Part shown: piece after piece, positions 45,747-54,830 of the stretch
Layout: every line of letters begins with the position of its first letter
How positions within the stretch are numbered: the first letter of the stretch is position 1
Assembly: GCF_001578105.1 (NCBI RefSeq)
Contig: NZ_CP014275.1
Span: 3,848,501 to 3,912,500, forward strand
DNA length: 64,000 nucleotides
Direction: 5' to 3'
From: Martelella sp. AD-3
Lineage (GTDB): Bacteria > Pseudomonadota > Alphaproteobacteria > Rhizobiales > Rhizobiaceae
Made by a program: the position numbers and the translations under genes
The notes under the pieces: model-generated
What the model saw: only the letters and a program-made list of their open reading frames with translations
The model's database searches: none
Told to the model about the DNA's origin: nothing

Positions 45747-45838
45747 CCGAAAATCGGAATCGCTTTTCGGAAAGCACGATGCGTAGATTCAAGAGGTAGA
45801 GCGTCCTTTGTGCGTCCGAAAGGACGCACGGCGCTCTA
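45747..45838. repeat. REP-like palindromic intergenic element of rhizobial type
   Basis: Two hairpins occur in tandem: CCGAAAA / TTTTCGG at 45747-45770, and GTGCGTCC / GGACGCAC with a GAAA tetraloop at 45810-45829. The second is enclosed by AGAGCG / CGCTCT (45798-45837). I recognise this arrangement, including the AAGCACGATGCGTAGATTCA link between the hairpins, from intergenic sequences of Rhizobium, Sinorhizobium and Agrobacterium. The outer arm covers the stop codon of the transketolase subunit, so it may also act as that operon's mRNA end. Confidence 0.7.
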
Positions 45839-46840
45839 AAGCGCTTCCGCCTTGACCAGCGAGTGGACATCCTCGACGCGGGCCGAATCCAGATCACTTT
45901 CGTCGATGCCGAAGCTTTCGCCCACAAGCTCCTCGACGCCGCGCACCAGCGCCAGCGCATCAAGGCCATAATAGCGCATCAGATAGCTGCGCGAGCCGCC
46001 ATGCGCATACGTGTCTTTCAGGCCCAGGCGGATCAGCCGCTTGCCGACGCCGGCGTCCGCCATGGTCTCGGCGACCAGCGAGCCGATGCCACCCTCCGTC
46101 ACATGGTTTTCCAGCGTGATCACCCCGTGGCGCACCGAGCCGACATGATCGAGCAGCGCCTTGGCGTCAAACGGCTTGATCGTGTGGAGATGAAGATGGC
46201 GGATCGAAAGGCCCGCATTCTTCAGCGCCGAGCGCGCGCGCATCGCCTCTTCCGTGGTAATGCCGGCGGTGACCACCAGAACATCGTCGCCATCGCTCAG
46301 TTCGCGCATCTCGCCCACCTTGATGGGCGTGTCGAACAGGCGCGGCACGGAACCGCGCAGCACCCGGCACCAGACGGGACCGTCAATGCTGTCGGCGGCC
46401 TCGCAGATGCTTTCCACCTCGGTCGCATCGCCGGTTTCGAGGATGGTCATGTTCGGGATCGACCGCATCACCGAAATATCCTCGATCGACTGATGGGTCA
46501 TGCCGCCGGGCGTGGTGACGCCGGGCAGGAATCCCATCAGCCGCACCTTGCGGCGGGGATAGGCGACCGAGGCCATCAACTGATCATACGGCCGGCGATA
46601 CATGAAGACGCCGAAGGTGTGTATGAAGGGCCTGAAGCCGGCAAGCCCCAGCCCGCCCGCAAAGCTCATCATGTTCTGTTCCGCCATGCCGAGCGAGAGG
46701 AACTGATCGGGATGCCGGTCGCGAAACCCGTCCACTTCGCATGACGAGGTCAGATCCGCCGAAAGGCACAGAATATCGGGATTGCCTGCAGCAAATTTTT
46801 CAAATGCCGCCGCATAGGGGCGCGATACCATTTCTACCAT
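45836..46840 (-). CDS. split transketolase, C-terminal subunit
   Basis: This 334 aa subunit contains the pyrimidine-binding and C-terminal domains of transketolase. The catalytic Glu that activates thiamine diphosphate is in LGMAEQNM, and FGVFMYRRPYDQ, GVTTPGGMTHQSIEDI, PNMTILETGDATEVE and the C-terminal GLKDTYAHGGS follow the family. It starts behind GAGGAGACGGGACA, 12 nt after the N-terminal subunit. The two subunits together are equivalent to a full transketolase (about 660 aa). Split transketolases of this kind occur in dedicated catabolic operons, for example apulose-4-phosphate transketolase in D-apiose use, rather than in central metabolism. The ketose phosphate donor here is unknown. 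Confidence 0.88.
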   Translation of the reverse strand: MVEMVSRPYAAAFEKFAAGNPDILCLSADLTSSCEVDGFRDRHPDQFLSLGMAEQNMMSFAGGLGLAGFRPFIHTFGVFMYRRPYDQLMASVAYPRRKVRLMGFLPGVTTPGGMTHQSIEDISVMRSIPNMTILETGDATEVESICEAADSIDGPVWCRVLRGSVPRLFDTPIKVGEMRELSDGDDVLVVTAGITTEEAMRARSALKNAGLSIRHLHLHTIKPFDAKALLDHVGSVRHGVITLENHVTEGGIGSLVAETMADAGVGKRLIRLGLKDTYAHGGSRSYLMRYYGLDALALVRGVEELVGESFGIDESDLDSARVEDVHSLVKAEAL

Positions 46841-46852
46841 TGTCCCGTCTCC

Positions 46853-47779
46853 TCAGTGGGCGTAGTCGATCGGTTCGATGCCAAGGTCTTTGGCAATCGA
46901 CACATTCATGCGCTGGCGCTCGTCTTCGGATTTGAACCGCACGTAATGCAGCCGCGGAAAACGCTCCTCCAGGATCGGCATGGCGTTGAACGGGTTTGTC
47001 CGCGCCAGGATGATCAGCGGCTTGCCCGAATGCGGTTCCTTCACCGCCTCGCGCATCGCGTCGACATCATGCCCGTCGATTTCCACGCAGACGGCGCCGA
47101 AATCGTTGAACTTCGTCCTGATATCGCCGACATCCATGACCGAGCTCATCGCCCCGTCGCATTGCTGGTCGTTGACGTCCATGATCGCATAGAGATTGTC
47201 GATGCCGTGATAGGCCGCCGCCTGAACAGCCTCCCAGGTCTGCCCCTCCTGCACTTCGCCGTCGGACATGAACACCCAGGTACGCCCGGTATCGCCGCGC
47301 CTTCTGCGACCGTAAGCCAGCCCCGCCGCCGTTGAAAGGCCGATGCCGAGCGTGCCGTTATGCACTTCCATGCCCGGCGAATGCTCCGCGCCGATCATCT
47401 CGACGGAGGAGCCGTCCTTGTTGAACATGGCAAGCCCCTCCGGCGCCATGCGGCCGACTTCGATCAGCGTGGCATAGGCCACCAGCGCATAATGGGCAGG
47501 CGCGATGAACAGCCGGTCGTATTCCGGCGTTGCCGGGCCGTTATAGCCCGCGCCCGTATGATAGTCGGGATTTTGCGCCGAGGGCACGCCTTCGAAGGGC
47601 TTCGGCACCATCGGCAGGGTCGGCGCGCCGAGCTTGAGCTCCTCGTTGTAAAGCCAGGCAAGCTGCTCGCCGGCCGAACAGGCCTGGCTGAGATAGCCGC
47701 CATTATTGCGGATCGAGTGTTCGAAAACGCGGCGGCGAATGCCGAGAGCGACCTCTTCGGTGGTCTTGGAATTTCTCAC
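46853..47779 (-). CDS. split transketolase, N-terminal subunit
   Basis: This 308 aa subunit carries the diphosphate-binding domain of transketolase. The thiamine diphosphate motif is MSDGEVQEGQTWEA to VNDQQCDG, a variant of the GDG-N pattern with SDG at its start. NGTLGIGLSTAAGLAYG and IAPAHYALVAYATLIE are typical. The start is GTG behind AAGGAGGAGCTCA. It is the first gene of a two-gene operon transcribed away from a dehydrogenase gene, with an operator-like inverted repeat 19 nt upstream. The pair would move a two-carbon unit from the ketose phosphate made by the kinase and epimerase encoded 10 kb away. Confidence 0.88.
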   Translation of the reverse strand: MRNSKTTEEVALGIRRRVFEHSIRNNGGYLSQACSAGEQLAWLYNEELKLGAPTLPMVPKPFEGVPSAQNPDYHTGAGYNGPATPEYDRLFIAPAHYALVAYATLIEVGRMAPEGLAMFNKDGSSVEMIGAEHSPGMEVHNGTLGIGLSTAAGLAYGRRRRGDTGRTWVFMSDGEVQEGQTWEAVQAAAYHGIDNLYAIMDVNDQQCDGAMSSVMDVGDIRTKFNDFGAVCVEIDGHDVDAMREAVKEPHSGKPLIILARTNPFNAMPILEERFPRLHYVRFKSEDERQRMNVSIAKDLGIEPIDYAH

Positions 47780-47797
47780 TGAGCTCCTCCTTCAAAC

Positions 47798-47830
47798 TTT
47801 ACAAAAGTCATTAATTCAGTCATTTGTAAA
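47798..47830. promoter_or_regulatory. operator candidate 1 of the SorC regulon
   Basis: TTTACAAA and TTTGTAAA form a perfect 8 bp inverted repeat with a 17-base spacer, in the divergent promoter region between the transketolase and dehydrogenase genes. Aligned with 55867-55899 it shares CTTTACAAAAGTCA, then AA, TCA, TTGTA and AAATC at identical spacing. This supports one DNA-binding protein, most simply the SorC regulator in this cluster. Confidence 0.7.
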
Positions 47831-47917
47831 AATCAAGCGGTTTATGCGGGAGGGCTTTGCCCTTACATTCGCCGCCGCGCCGCACAGGAGAAAACGGCCT
47901 GCGAAAGGGAGGAAGGA

Positions 47918-48973
47918 ATGAACACGATGAAAGCCGTCCGCTGCCATGGCTTCGGACATCGGCATCGGCTGGAAACCGGCATCGCCGTACCCAAGCCGAA
48001 GCCGGGCGAGGTGCTGGTCAGGGTCGATGCCAGCGGCATCTGCGCGGCGGACCGGGCAATGTGGGACGGTACGGGACCATGGTCGCTGCCCTTCCCCTTC
48101 ACGCCCGGTCATGAGTTTACCGGGACGGTCGTGGAACTGGGAGAAGGCGCCGGCGAGCGGCACGATCTGAGCGTCGGCGATCGGGCCGTGGCAGAACTCA
48201 ACATCACCTATGGCAATGACTTCTTCCGCCAGCGCGGCCTCTACCACCTCGCAGACAGGATGGACGTGATCGGCGCTACGCTTGACGGCGGCTGGGCGGA
48301 GTACATGATCTATCCGGCCGACGCCGTCATCCACAAGGTGCCCGAGAACCTCTCCAACGCGGCCGCCTGCTTTACCGAGCCGCTGGCAAACGCCATTCAC
48401 GGCGTCGAGCGCGCCGATATCGGCTTCGAGGACGTCGTCGTGGTCTCGGGCGCCGGCCCGATCGGCATGGGCATGCTGCAGGCGGCCCGGCTGAAGACAC
48501 CGCGCAAGCTCATCCTCGTCAATCCGGGCGCCGCCAAACGCAGGCTTGCCGAAAGGCTTGGGGCCGACATGGCTTTCCACCCGGATGACCCCGAGTTGAA
48601 GACGGCATTGGCGGATCTGACGGATGGACGGGGAGCCGATGTCTTTCTCGAAGCCTCCGGCCAGACTCAGGCCTTCACGCTGGGCCTGGAACTCCTGCGC
48701 AAGGCCGGCCGGCTTGTCGTCTTCGGCGTCTACAAGAAGCCGGTCGCCGTCGACCTCAATATTTTCGGGGAGTTCAAGGAGCTCGACATAAGAGGCGGGC
48801 ATCTGGCCCCTTTCACCTATCGCACGGCGCTGGACTTGATGAGCCGGGGTCTTGTAGATGGAGACGCCTGCGTGACGCACCGCTATCCGCTGGACCGTTT
48901 CGAGGAAGCGCTTGAGCGACGACCGGAACCCGACGAGGTGCAGATCAAGATCATTCTCGACCCGCAAATGTGA
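47918..48973 (+). CDS. zinc-type medium-chain dehydrogenase, polyol dehydrogenase-like
   Basis: This is a medium-chain dehydrogenase of 351 aa. Catalytic zinc ligands are Cys42 (ASGICAAD), His65-Glu66 (PGHEF) and the Glu in FTEPLAN; the NAD site is SGAGPIGMG. The four-cysteine structural zinc lobe is missing: the segment after GDRAVAELNIT reads YGNDFFRQRGLYHLADRMD with no Cys. The sequence around it resembles erythritol and L-threitol dehydrogenases. In this cluster it may oxidise a polyol or aldose. The start follows GGGAGGAAGGA. It is divergent from the transketolase genes and followed after 7 nt by a molybdoenzyme gene. Confidence 0.82.
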   Translation: MNTMKAVRCHGFGHRHRLETGIAVPKPKPGEVLVRVDASGICAADRAMWDGTGPWSLPFPFTPGHEFTGTVVELGEGAGERHDLSVGDRAVAELNITYGNDFFRQRGLYHLADRMDVIGATLDGGWAEYMIYPADAVIHKVPENLSNAAACFTEPLANAIHGVERADIGFEDVVVVSGAGPIGMGMLQAARLKTPRKLILVNPGAAKRRLAERLGADMAFHPDDPELKTALADLTDGRGADVFLEASGQTQAFTLGLELLRKAGRLVVFGVYKKPVAVDLNIFGEFKELDIRGGHLAPFTYRTALDLMSRGLVDGDACVTHRYPLDRFEEALERRPEPDEVQIKIILDPQM

Positions 48974-48980
48974 GGTTCAC

Positions 48981-51242
48981 ATGCCCTATACGGCCGCCCA
49001 TTGGGGAAGCTACCGCATCGACCGCGAAACCGGCACGCTTTTGCCTGTCGAGGGCGATCCGCAGCCCTCGCGGATCGGCAAGGGCTGGGCCAGCGCCTCA
49101 CGCGACCGCAACAGCCGGGTCATGAAACCTGCCATCCGCAAGGGCTGGCTTGAAGGGGATGGCGGAGCGGGGCGCTCGGGCGACCGCTATGTCGAAGTCA
49201 GCTGGGACGAGGCGCTCCGTCATTGCGCGGGCGAGCTGACACGGGTGCGCGAAACGTATGGCAATGGCGCGATTTTCGGCGGCTCCTATGGCTGGTCGAG
49301 CGCCGGACGCTTTCACCATGCCCAAAGCCAGATGCGCCGTTTTCTCAATCTGGCCGGCGGCTTTGTCGGTGCGCGCGAAACCTATTCGCACGCTGCCGCC
49401 GAAGTGCTTTTTCCGCACATTATGGGGCTCTCCAACCGCGCCTTTCAGGATGAGGTGACGGCCATGCCTTCCGTCAGCGGGGCCTGCGAGTTGATACTCG
49501 CCTTTGGCGGCATTTCGCCCAGAACCGCGCAGGTCGCCTCCTCCGGCACGTCCCGCCACGAGGTCGCGCCCTGGCTTGAAAGCCTCGCGAAAGGAAAGAC
49601 GCGTCTGATCTCGGTCTCGCCGCGTCGCGGCGACCTCGACAAGGCCGAATGGTGGGCGATCCGTCCGGGCACGGATACCGCGCTCATTCTGTCGCTCTGC
49701 CAAGAGATCATCGCCGCCGGACGGGCGAATGAAGACTTTCTCAAGCGCTGCGCCAGCGGCTATGAAACCTTTCGCGATTATCTTTCCGGCCAAAGCGACG
49801 GCGTGGTGAAGTCAGCCGGATGGGCGGCGGATATCTGCGATATTCCGGCCGACACGATCCGCAGGACCGCGCTGGAGCTGACCGAAAAACGCAGCCTGAT
49901 CTCGATGACCTGGTCGATGCAGCGCGGCGACCACGGCGAACAGCCGATCTGGGCCGGGCTTGCGCTTGCCGCCATCATCGGCCAGATCGGCCTGCCGGGC
50001 GGCGGCTATGCCTTCGGCTATGGCTGCACCACGCCGGTCGGTCGCCCGACGCGGCTGATCCCCTGGCCGTCCCTGCCGCAGGGCATCAATCCGGTCAGCG
50101 ATTTCATTCCCGTTGCCCGCATTGCCGACATGCTGCTCAATCCAGGGTCGGAGTATCCCTATAATGGCGAGACACGGACCTATCCGGATATCCGCCTCGT
50201 CTGGTGGACGGGCGGCAATCCGTTCCACCATCACCAGGATCTGAACCGCCTCGAAGAGGCCTGGCGACGCCCCGAAACGGTGATCGTCAACGAGCACAGC
50301 TGGACGGCAACGGCGCGCCGCGCCGATATCGTGCTGCCGGCAACGACGCCGCTGGAGCGCGATGACATCATGATGAACCGACGCGACCCGGCCCTGATCT
50401 ACATGTCCGCGCTCGACGCGCCCATGGGCGATGCGATGGACGACCACGAGATTTTCGCCCGCCTTGCCGGGCGGATGGGCTTCGGCGAGGCCTTCACCAA
50501 AGGTAAAAGCTCTGCCGAATGGCTGGAGCACCTCTGGGAGCGCGCCGGGAAGGTGGCCGAGGCCCACGGCTTTGCACTGCCTAATTTCGAGACGTTCAAG
50601 GCGGAAGGCCGGTTTGATATTCCCGACGAGGAAGAGGTGCGGATCGCCCTGTCCGCCTTTGCCGCCGATCCGGAAGCCTCCCCGCTTGCCACCGAAAGCG
50701 GCCGGATCACCCTTTTCAACGAGAAGATTGCCGCCATGGGGCTTGCCGACTGCCCCGGCCACCCGACCTGGATGCCGCCGGTGGAATGGCTCGGCGCGGC
50801 GGAAGATGGCCTGCTGCAATTGATCTCCGGCCAGCCGGACACGCGGCTGCACTCACAGAATGATCGCGGTTCGGAATCGCTTGCCGACAAGGTGCAGGGC
50901 CGTGAGGCAGCCTACCTGCATCCCGATACGGCCAGCGCAAGAGGGCTGGAAGAAGGCGACATCATCCGCCTGTTCAACCAACGCGGAGCCTGCCTTGCCG
51001 GGCTTCGTTTCGATGACGGGCTCAGGCCCGACTGCATCTTCCTGCCGACAGGCGCCTGGTACGATCCGCAGATCGTCGACGGGTGCCTGCTGGAGGTCCA
51101 TGGCAACCCCAATGCGCTCACCATTGACAAGGGTTGCTCGGCGCTTTCGCAGGGCAATATCGCCCACACCTGCCTCGTGCGGGTGGAAAAATGGGACCGC
51201 CCCCTGCCCGCGCTCTCGATCGACCTGCCGCCGCTCGCTTGA
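48981..51242 (+). CDS. bisC: molybdopterin oxidoreductase, BisC/TorA family
   Basis: This 753 aa Mo-bisMGD enzyme belongs to the DMSO/TMAO/biotin sulfoxide reductase family. Serine as the expected molybdenum ligand is in GGSYGWSSAGRFHHAQ. Other family segments are SRVMKPAIRKGW, AFGGISPRTAQVASSG, WSMQRGDHGEQP, TGGNPFHHHQDLNRL and RLHSQNDRGSESLADK. No signal peptide and no N-terminal iron-sulphur Cys motif is present, which fits cytoplasmic BisC rather than periplasmic TorA or DMSO reductase. I start it at MPYTAAHWG after TGAGGTTCAC. Its coupling to a sugar dehydrogenase gene is unusual. It may reduce an S- or N-oxide, or act on an oxidised sugar derivative, but nothing visible decides this. 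Confidence 0.85.
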   Translation: MPYTAAHWGSYRIDRETGTLLPVEGDPQPSRIGKGWASASRDRNSRVMKPAIRKGWLEGDGGAGRSGDRYVEVSWDEALRHCAGELTRVRETYGNGAIFGGSYGWSSAGRFHHAQSQMRRFLNLAGGFVGARETYSHAAAEVLFPHIMGLSNRAFQDEVTAMPSVSGACELILAFGGISPRTAQVASSGTSRHEVAPWLESLAKGKTRLISVSPRRGDLDKAEWWAIRPGTDTALILSLCQEIIAAGRANEDFLKRCASGYETFRDYLSGQSDGVVKSAGWAADICDIPADTIRRTALELTEKRSLISMTWSMQRGDHGEQPIWAGLALAAIIGQIGLPGGGYAFGYGCTTPVGRPTRLIPWPSLPQGINPVSDFIPVARIADMLLNPGSEYPYNGETRTYPDIRLVWWTGGNPFHHHQDLNRLEEAWRRPETVIVNEHSWTATARRADIVLPATTPLERDDIMMNRRDPALIYMSALDAPMGDAMDDHEIFARLAGRMGFGEAFTKGKSSAEWLEHLWERAGKVAEAHGFALPNFETFKAEGRFDIPDEEEVRIALSAFAADPEASPLATESGRITLFNEKIAAMGLADCPGHPTWMPPVEWLGAAEDGLLQLISGQPDTRLHSQNDRGSESLADKVQGREAAYLHPDTASARGLEEGDIIRLFNQRGACLAGLRFDDGLRPDCIFLPTGAWYDPQIVDGCLLEVHGNPNALTIDKGCSALSQGNIAHTCLVRVEKWDRPLPALSIDLPPLA

Positions 51243-51247
51243 GGCTG

Positions 51248-51267
51248 GGCCCCGTCAAAGCGGGGCC
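51248..51267. terminator. hairpin between convergent bisC and ABC permease genes
   Basis: GGCCCCG / CGGGGCC makes a 7 bp stem with a six-base loop, in the 34 nt gap between two convergent stop codons. No U tract is present; it is a possible bidirectional terminator. Confidence 0.45.
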
Positions 51268-51276
51268 GCCATTGCC

Positions 51277-52251
51277 TCAACTCTTGCGCATGTTGCGCTG
51301 GGCGACGGCCAGCGCCAGCGCCGCGACCAGAATGATGCCGGACAGCGCGTCCTTGGTGTTGAAGTTCAACCCCATCAGATTGAGCCCGTTGGTGACCACG
51401 CCGAGGAACAGCACGCCCGCTATTGTTCCCGGCACGTTGGGCCGTCCGCGTGGATGAAGCGCGGCGCCGATAAAAACGGCGGCAATCGCATCCAGCAGGT
51501 AGGCAAAACCCGAAAGCGGCGTGAACATGCGGATATTGGCCGCCGCAATCAACCCGCCGAAGGCGCAGGTCGCCGATGCCATGACGAAGCAGAAAAACAA
51601 AATCCGGTTGACCTTGATGCCGGCGACGACAGCCGCCGAACGCTGCATGCCCATGGCATGAATGCGCCGGCCCCAGACGGAACGCTCGAGAACAAAGAAA
51701 TAGATCGCGGCCAGCACGAGCGCGATGATCACCTCGGAAGGGATGCCGAAGAGATCGCCGAGGGCAAGGCTGCGGAACTCGTCCGGCATCTGCCGGTAGG
51801 AGATGGGCCCGCCGCCATTGGTGAAGATGCGCTGCACCGAGGAACCGATGAAGAAGGTCCCGAGCGTCGCCAGAAACGGGCTGATGCGCAGGCCAACGAC
51901 CAGCGCCGCGTTCAACAGCCCGACGAGAGCGCCGCCGGCAATGCCGATACAGGCCGCGCCGAACCACGGCATGCCGAAACTCTTCATCGCCACGATGGCA
52001 AAGGCCGCGCCGAAATCGAGCGCGATCCCGACGGACAGATCGATGCCGCCGGTCGCCACGATCAGCGTCATGCCGAGCGCGATGATCATCAGGATCGCCG
52101 AGCCCTCGATGATGTTCATCAGGTTCTGGCCCTGGACGAAAACCGGGTTCCAGGCGGCGAAAAACACGACGAAAAGGGCAAAGACGATCAAGAATCCGAA
52201 GCGGACAACGATGTCGCGCCAGACCGGCGTGCCTGCGGTTTCACTTGCCAT
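51277..52251 (-). CDS. sugar ABC transporter permease (RbsC family), second
   Basis: This 324 aa membrane permease belongs to the ribose/xylose-type branched family. Family hallmarks are GGIDLSVGIALDFGAAFA, GALVGLLNAALVVGLRISPFLATLG, the coupling-helix region AAVVAGIKVNRILFFCFVMA and AAVFIGAALHPRGRPNVPGT. I start it at MASETAGTPVW, whose ATG overlaps the stop of the preceding permease gene (TAATG). The importer uses two different permease genes, as in autoinducer-2 and rhamnose transporters, so a heterodimer is likely. It is the last gene of a four-gene operon. Confidence 0.9.
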   Translation of the reverse strand: MASETAGTPVWRDIVVRFGFLIVFALFVVFFAAWNPVFVQGQNLMNIIEGSAILMIIALGMTLIVATGGIDLSVGIALDFGAAFAIVAMKSFGMPWFGAACIGIAGGALVGLLNAALVVGLRISPFLATLGTFFIGSSVQRIFTNGGGPISYRQMPDEFRSLALGDLFGIPSEVIIALVLAAIYFFVLERSVWGRRIHAMGMQRSAAVVAGIKVNRILFFCFVMASATCAFGGLIAAANIRMFTPLSGFAYLLDAIAAVFIGAALHPRGRPNVPGTIAGVLFLGVVTNGLNLMGLNFNTKDALSGIILVAALALAVAQRNMRKS

Positions 52252-53228
52252 TACTGCACCCTTTGCGAAATTGCCGACAGCGCCACGACCACGAGGATCA
52301 GCGCGCCCTTGACGAGGTCGGTCCAGAAGACATTGACGCCGATGGTTTTCAGGCCGATCGAGATCGCCGCCACCAGAACGGCGCCGAGCACGGCGCCCCA
52401 CATGGTCACCACACGGCGGGGGGAAAAGGCAGCGCCCAGGAAGTTGGCCAGCACCATTTCCAGCATGAGATTGTTTTCCACGCCCGGCGAATAGCCATTG
52501 CCGCGCGCCAGGACGAAAAAGCCCGTCAGAAACCCCATGAAGGCTGCCAGCAGATAGGACTGGGCAACGAGACGGTCGACCTTGAGACCGGAGATTTCCG
52601 CCGCATCGCGGCTGCCGCCGGCCGCCTGAAGGTTGAGGCCCCAGCGAGTGCGGTGCAGGAGGTGATAGGCAACGAGCACAACGAAAGCGACGATCACGAT
52701 GCCGAGCGGAATGCCGAAGACAAAATCCTCCCGCAACAGGCCGATATGACCGTCGGTCAGGTTAATGCGCCGCCGCGACGTCACCATGTTGTTGATGCCA
52801 ACCAGCGCCACGAACATGGCAAGCGTGGTCAAGAGCGGCGTCATCCTGAGGCGCGTGATCAGAACGGCGTTGACCGCGCCAGCGGCAAGCGCTGCGGCAA
52901 GGGCTGCAAGCGATGCCGCCAGAAGCGACAGGCCCGAGGCCAGAAGAACTGCCGTGATGCCGGCGCAAAGAACGGCTGTCGCGGGGATCGAAAGATCGAT
53001 CCCGCCCGACACGACATCATCTCCGCCGGCCATCACCACTGCGGAAAGGCCGGTCACCAGCAGGACCACTGGAAGGCTCTGCATCAGCACCAGCTTCAGG
53101 TTGAACAGGGTCATGAAGTTGGGCGCGTTGACCCCCACATAGGTCAGAAGCGCCAGAAAAATGATCAGCGGCAGAAAGCCGACAAGCTCCGCCATCAGCC
53201 GGTGGCGGGCGATGGATCTGCTAAGCAT
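52251..53228 (-). CDS. sugar ABC transporter permease (RbsC family), first
   Basis: This 325 aa membrane permease has about nine hydrophobic segments. Typical motifs are VMAGGDDVVSGGIDLSIPAT, RLRMTPLLTTLAMFVALVGI, the coupling region SRDAAEISGLKVDRLVAQSY and NFLGAAFSPRRVVTMWGAVLG. I start it at MLSRSIARHRL behind GGGAGGCGACCC, so it overlaps the ATPase gene by 8 nt. It forms the membrane channel with the next permease. Confidence 0.9.
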   Translation of the reverse strand: MLSRSIARHRLMAELVGFLPLIIFLALLTYVGVNAPNFMTLFNLKLVLMQSLPVVLLVTGLSAVVMAGGDDVVSGGIDLSIPATAVLCAGITAVLLASGLSLLAASLAALAAALAAGAVNAVLITRLRMTPLLTTLAMFVALVGINNMVTSRRRINLTDGHIGLLREDFVFGIPLGIVIVAFVVLVAYHLLHRTRWGLNLQAAGGSRDAAEISGLKVDRLVAQSYLLAAFMGFLTGFFVLARGNGYSPGVENNLMLEMVLANFLGAAFSPRRVVTMWGAVLGAVLVAAISIGLKTIGVNVFWTDLVKGALILVVVALSAISQRVQ

Positions 53229-54741
53229 GGGTCGCCTCCCGTTCTTCGTCCGCGCCCGTGGTTGCGGCAACAAGGCGGTCGACCTGCAGCGCGTCGCGAT
53301 CGATCGTCCGGCTGACCGCGCCGCGCATCATCACCGCAACGCGGTCGCAGACGCCGACGAGTTCCACCGGATCGGAAGAGGAAATGAGCACGACCGCGCC
53401 GGCCTCTGCCAGCCGTTCGATCAACTGGTAGATTTCCGCCTTTGCGCCGACATCGACGCCGACGGTCGGCTCATCGAAGATGAAGACCCGCGCATCCTTG
53501 GCAAGCCAGCGGGCAAGAACCACCTTCTGCTGGTTGCCGCCACTCAGGAAACGGGCGACGGCGGCGGGATTGGCCGGACGGATATCGAGTTCGCCGATCA
53601 GTTCCTCGGTCTTTGCCCTCGCCTTCTTCCTGTCGACGAGGCCGAAGGCAGCGTTTTCGTCGAGCGTCGACAGCGTCGCGTTTTCCTCAACCGTCATCGA
53701 CAGCACCAACCCGTCATGACGGCGGTCGCGCGGCACCAGCACGAAGCCCTGCTCGACCGCCCGCGCCGCCGTTTTCAGCCTTACCGGCTTTCCATCAAGC
53801 GAGACCGCGCCCGACTCGGCGCGACGGAGCCCGTAAAGCGTATCGATCAGTTCCTCGCGGCCCGAGCCGATCAGGCCGGCAATGCCGAAGATTTCGCCGC
53901 GGCGGACAGCGAGGTTGACGCCCTCGAAGGAGTGGCCGTCACTCAGCCCGTCAACCTGAAGGGCGATCTCTCCGGGCGTGCGGTGATTGTCCGGGAAGAA
54001 CGCCGAAAGCTCCCGCCCGATCATGGCGGAGACGAGCGCCGGCGCAATATCGTCGGACACGGTCTCGAACACCTCAACATCCCGCCCCTGGCGGAAGACG
54101 GTCACGCGGTCGCAGATATCGGTAATCTCGTTCAGATAATGCGAGACATAGAGGATTGCGATCCCCTGGCGCTTCAGCCTGGCAATCGCGTGCATCACCT
54201 TCAGCACCTCTTCGCTCGCAAGCGGGGCGGTCGGCTCGTCAAACACCACGACCTTGGCATGGCCGTCGATCAGCGCGCGGGCGACCTGCACCAGCTTGCG
54301 CTCGGCCGGACCGATATCGCGGATCAGCCGGTTTCCGGGCAGTTCGATGCCCAGCGTGTCGCGCAGGAACGCCTCGGCCCTGCGACGCATCGCGCCCCTG
54401 GCAAGGCCGAGCGGGCCGGAGATTTCCTGACCCATGAACACTGACTCGGTGACCGTGAAATGGGGCACCAGATGCAGTTCCTGGTGGATGAACCGGACGC
54501 CTGCGGCATGCACATTATCCGGGTTCGCCGGATCGAGCCTGTCGCCGCCGATCTCGATCTCTCCGCCTTCGGGCTGGTAGATACCTGCCAGAACCTTGAT
54601 AATCGTCGATTTTCCCGCGCCGTTCTCGCCGACAAGGCCGTGAACCTCGCCAGGCCGGACTTCAAGACTGGCGCCGTCGAGCGCCTTCACGCCGGGAAAA
54701 ATCTTGACGATGTCCTTCAGCCGAAACGCAATATCGGACAT
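53221..54741 (-). CDS. sugar ABC transporter ATPase (RbsA/XylG family)
   Basis: This 506 aa protein contains two fused nucleotide-binding domains. The first has Walker A GENGAGKSTIIKVL, the signature-like IGPAERKLVQVARAL and Walker B VVFDEPTAPL. The second has the degenerate P-loop GLIGSGREELIDTL typical of this family, then LSGGNQQKVVLARWL and VFIFDEPTVGVDVG. The degenerate second site is the family norm. Start is ATG behind GCGAGGCGAA, 89 nt after the binding-protein gene, with a hairpin between them. It energises import of the sugar bound by the periplasmic receptor. Confidence 0.93.
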   Translation of the reverse strand: MSDIAFRLKDIVKIFPGVKALDGASLEVRPGEVHGLVGENGAGKSTIIKVLAGIYQPEGGEIEIGGDRLDPANPDNVHAAGVRFIHQELHLVPHFTVTESVFMGQEISGPLGLARGAMRRRAEAFLRDTLGIELPGNRLIRDIGPAERKLVQVARALIDGHAKVVVFDEPTAPLASEEVLKVMHAIARLKRQGIAILYVSHYLNEITDICDRVTVFRQGRDVEVFETVSDDIAPALVSAMIGRELSAFFPDNHRTPGEIALQVDGLSDGHSFEGVNLAVRRGEIFGIAGLIGSGREELIDTLYGLRRAESGAVSLDGKPVRLKTAARAVEQGFVLVPRDRRHDGLVLSMTVEENATLSTLDENAAFGLVDRKKARAKTEELIGELDIRPANPAAVARFLSGGNQQKVVLARWLAKDARVFIFDEPTVGVDVGAKAEIYQLIERLAEAGAVVLISSSDPVELVGVCDRVAVMMRGAVSRTIDRDALQVDRLVAATTGADEEREATHA

Positions 54742-54783
54742 TTCGCCTCGCTTTTTATTGTTCTTTGCGCTGCCTTTTCGGGG

Positions 54784-54812
54784 GCGGTCGCCACACGTCC
54801 GCGGGCGACCGC
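54784..54812 (-). terminator. intercistronic hairpin between binding-protein and ATPase genes
   Basis: GCGGTCGCC / GGCGACCGC form a perfect 9 bp stem around an 11-base loop, 18 nt after the binding-protein stop. Such hairpins in sugar ABC operons commonly protect the binding-protein mRNA or partly stop transcription, so that the receptor exceeds the membrane parts. A U6 run precedes rather than follows it. Confidence 0.55.
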
Positions 54813-54830
54813 ACTGATCAAAAAAGCAGT

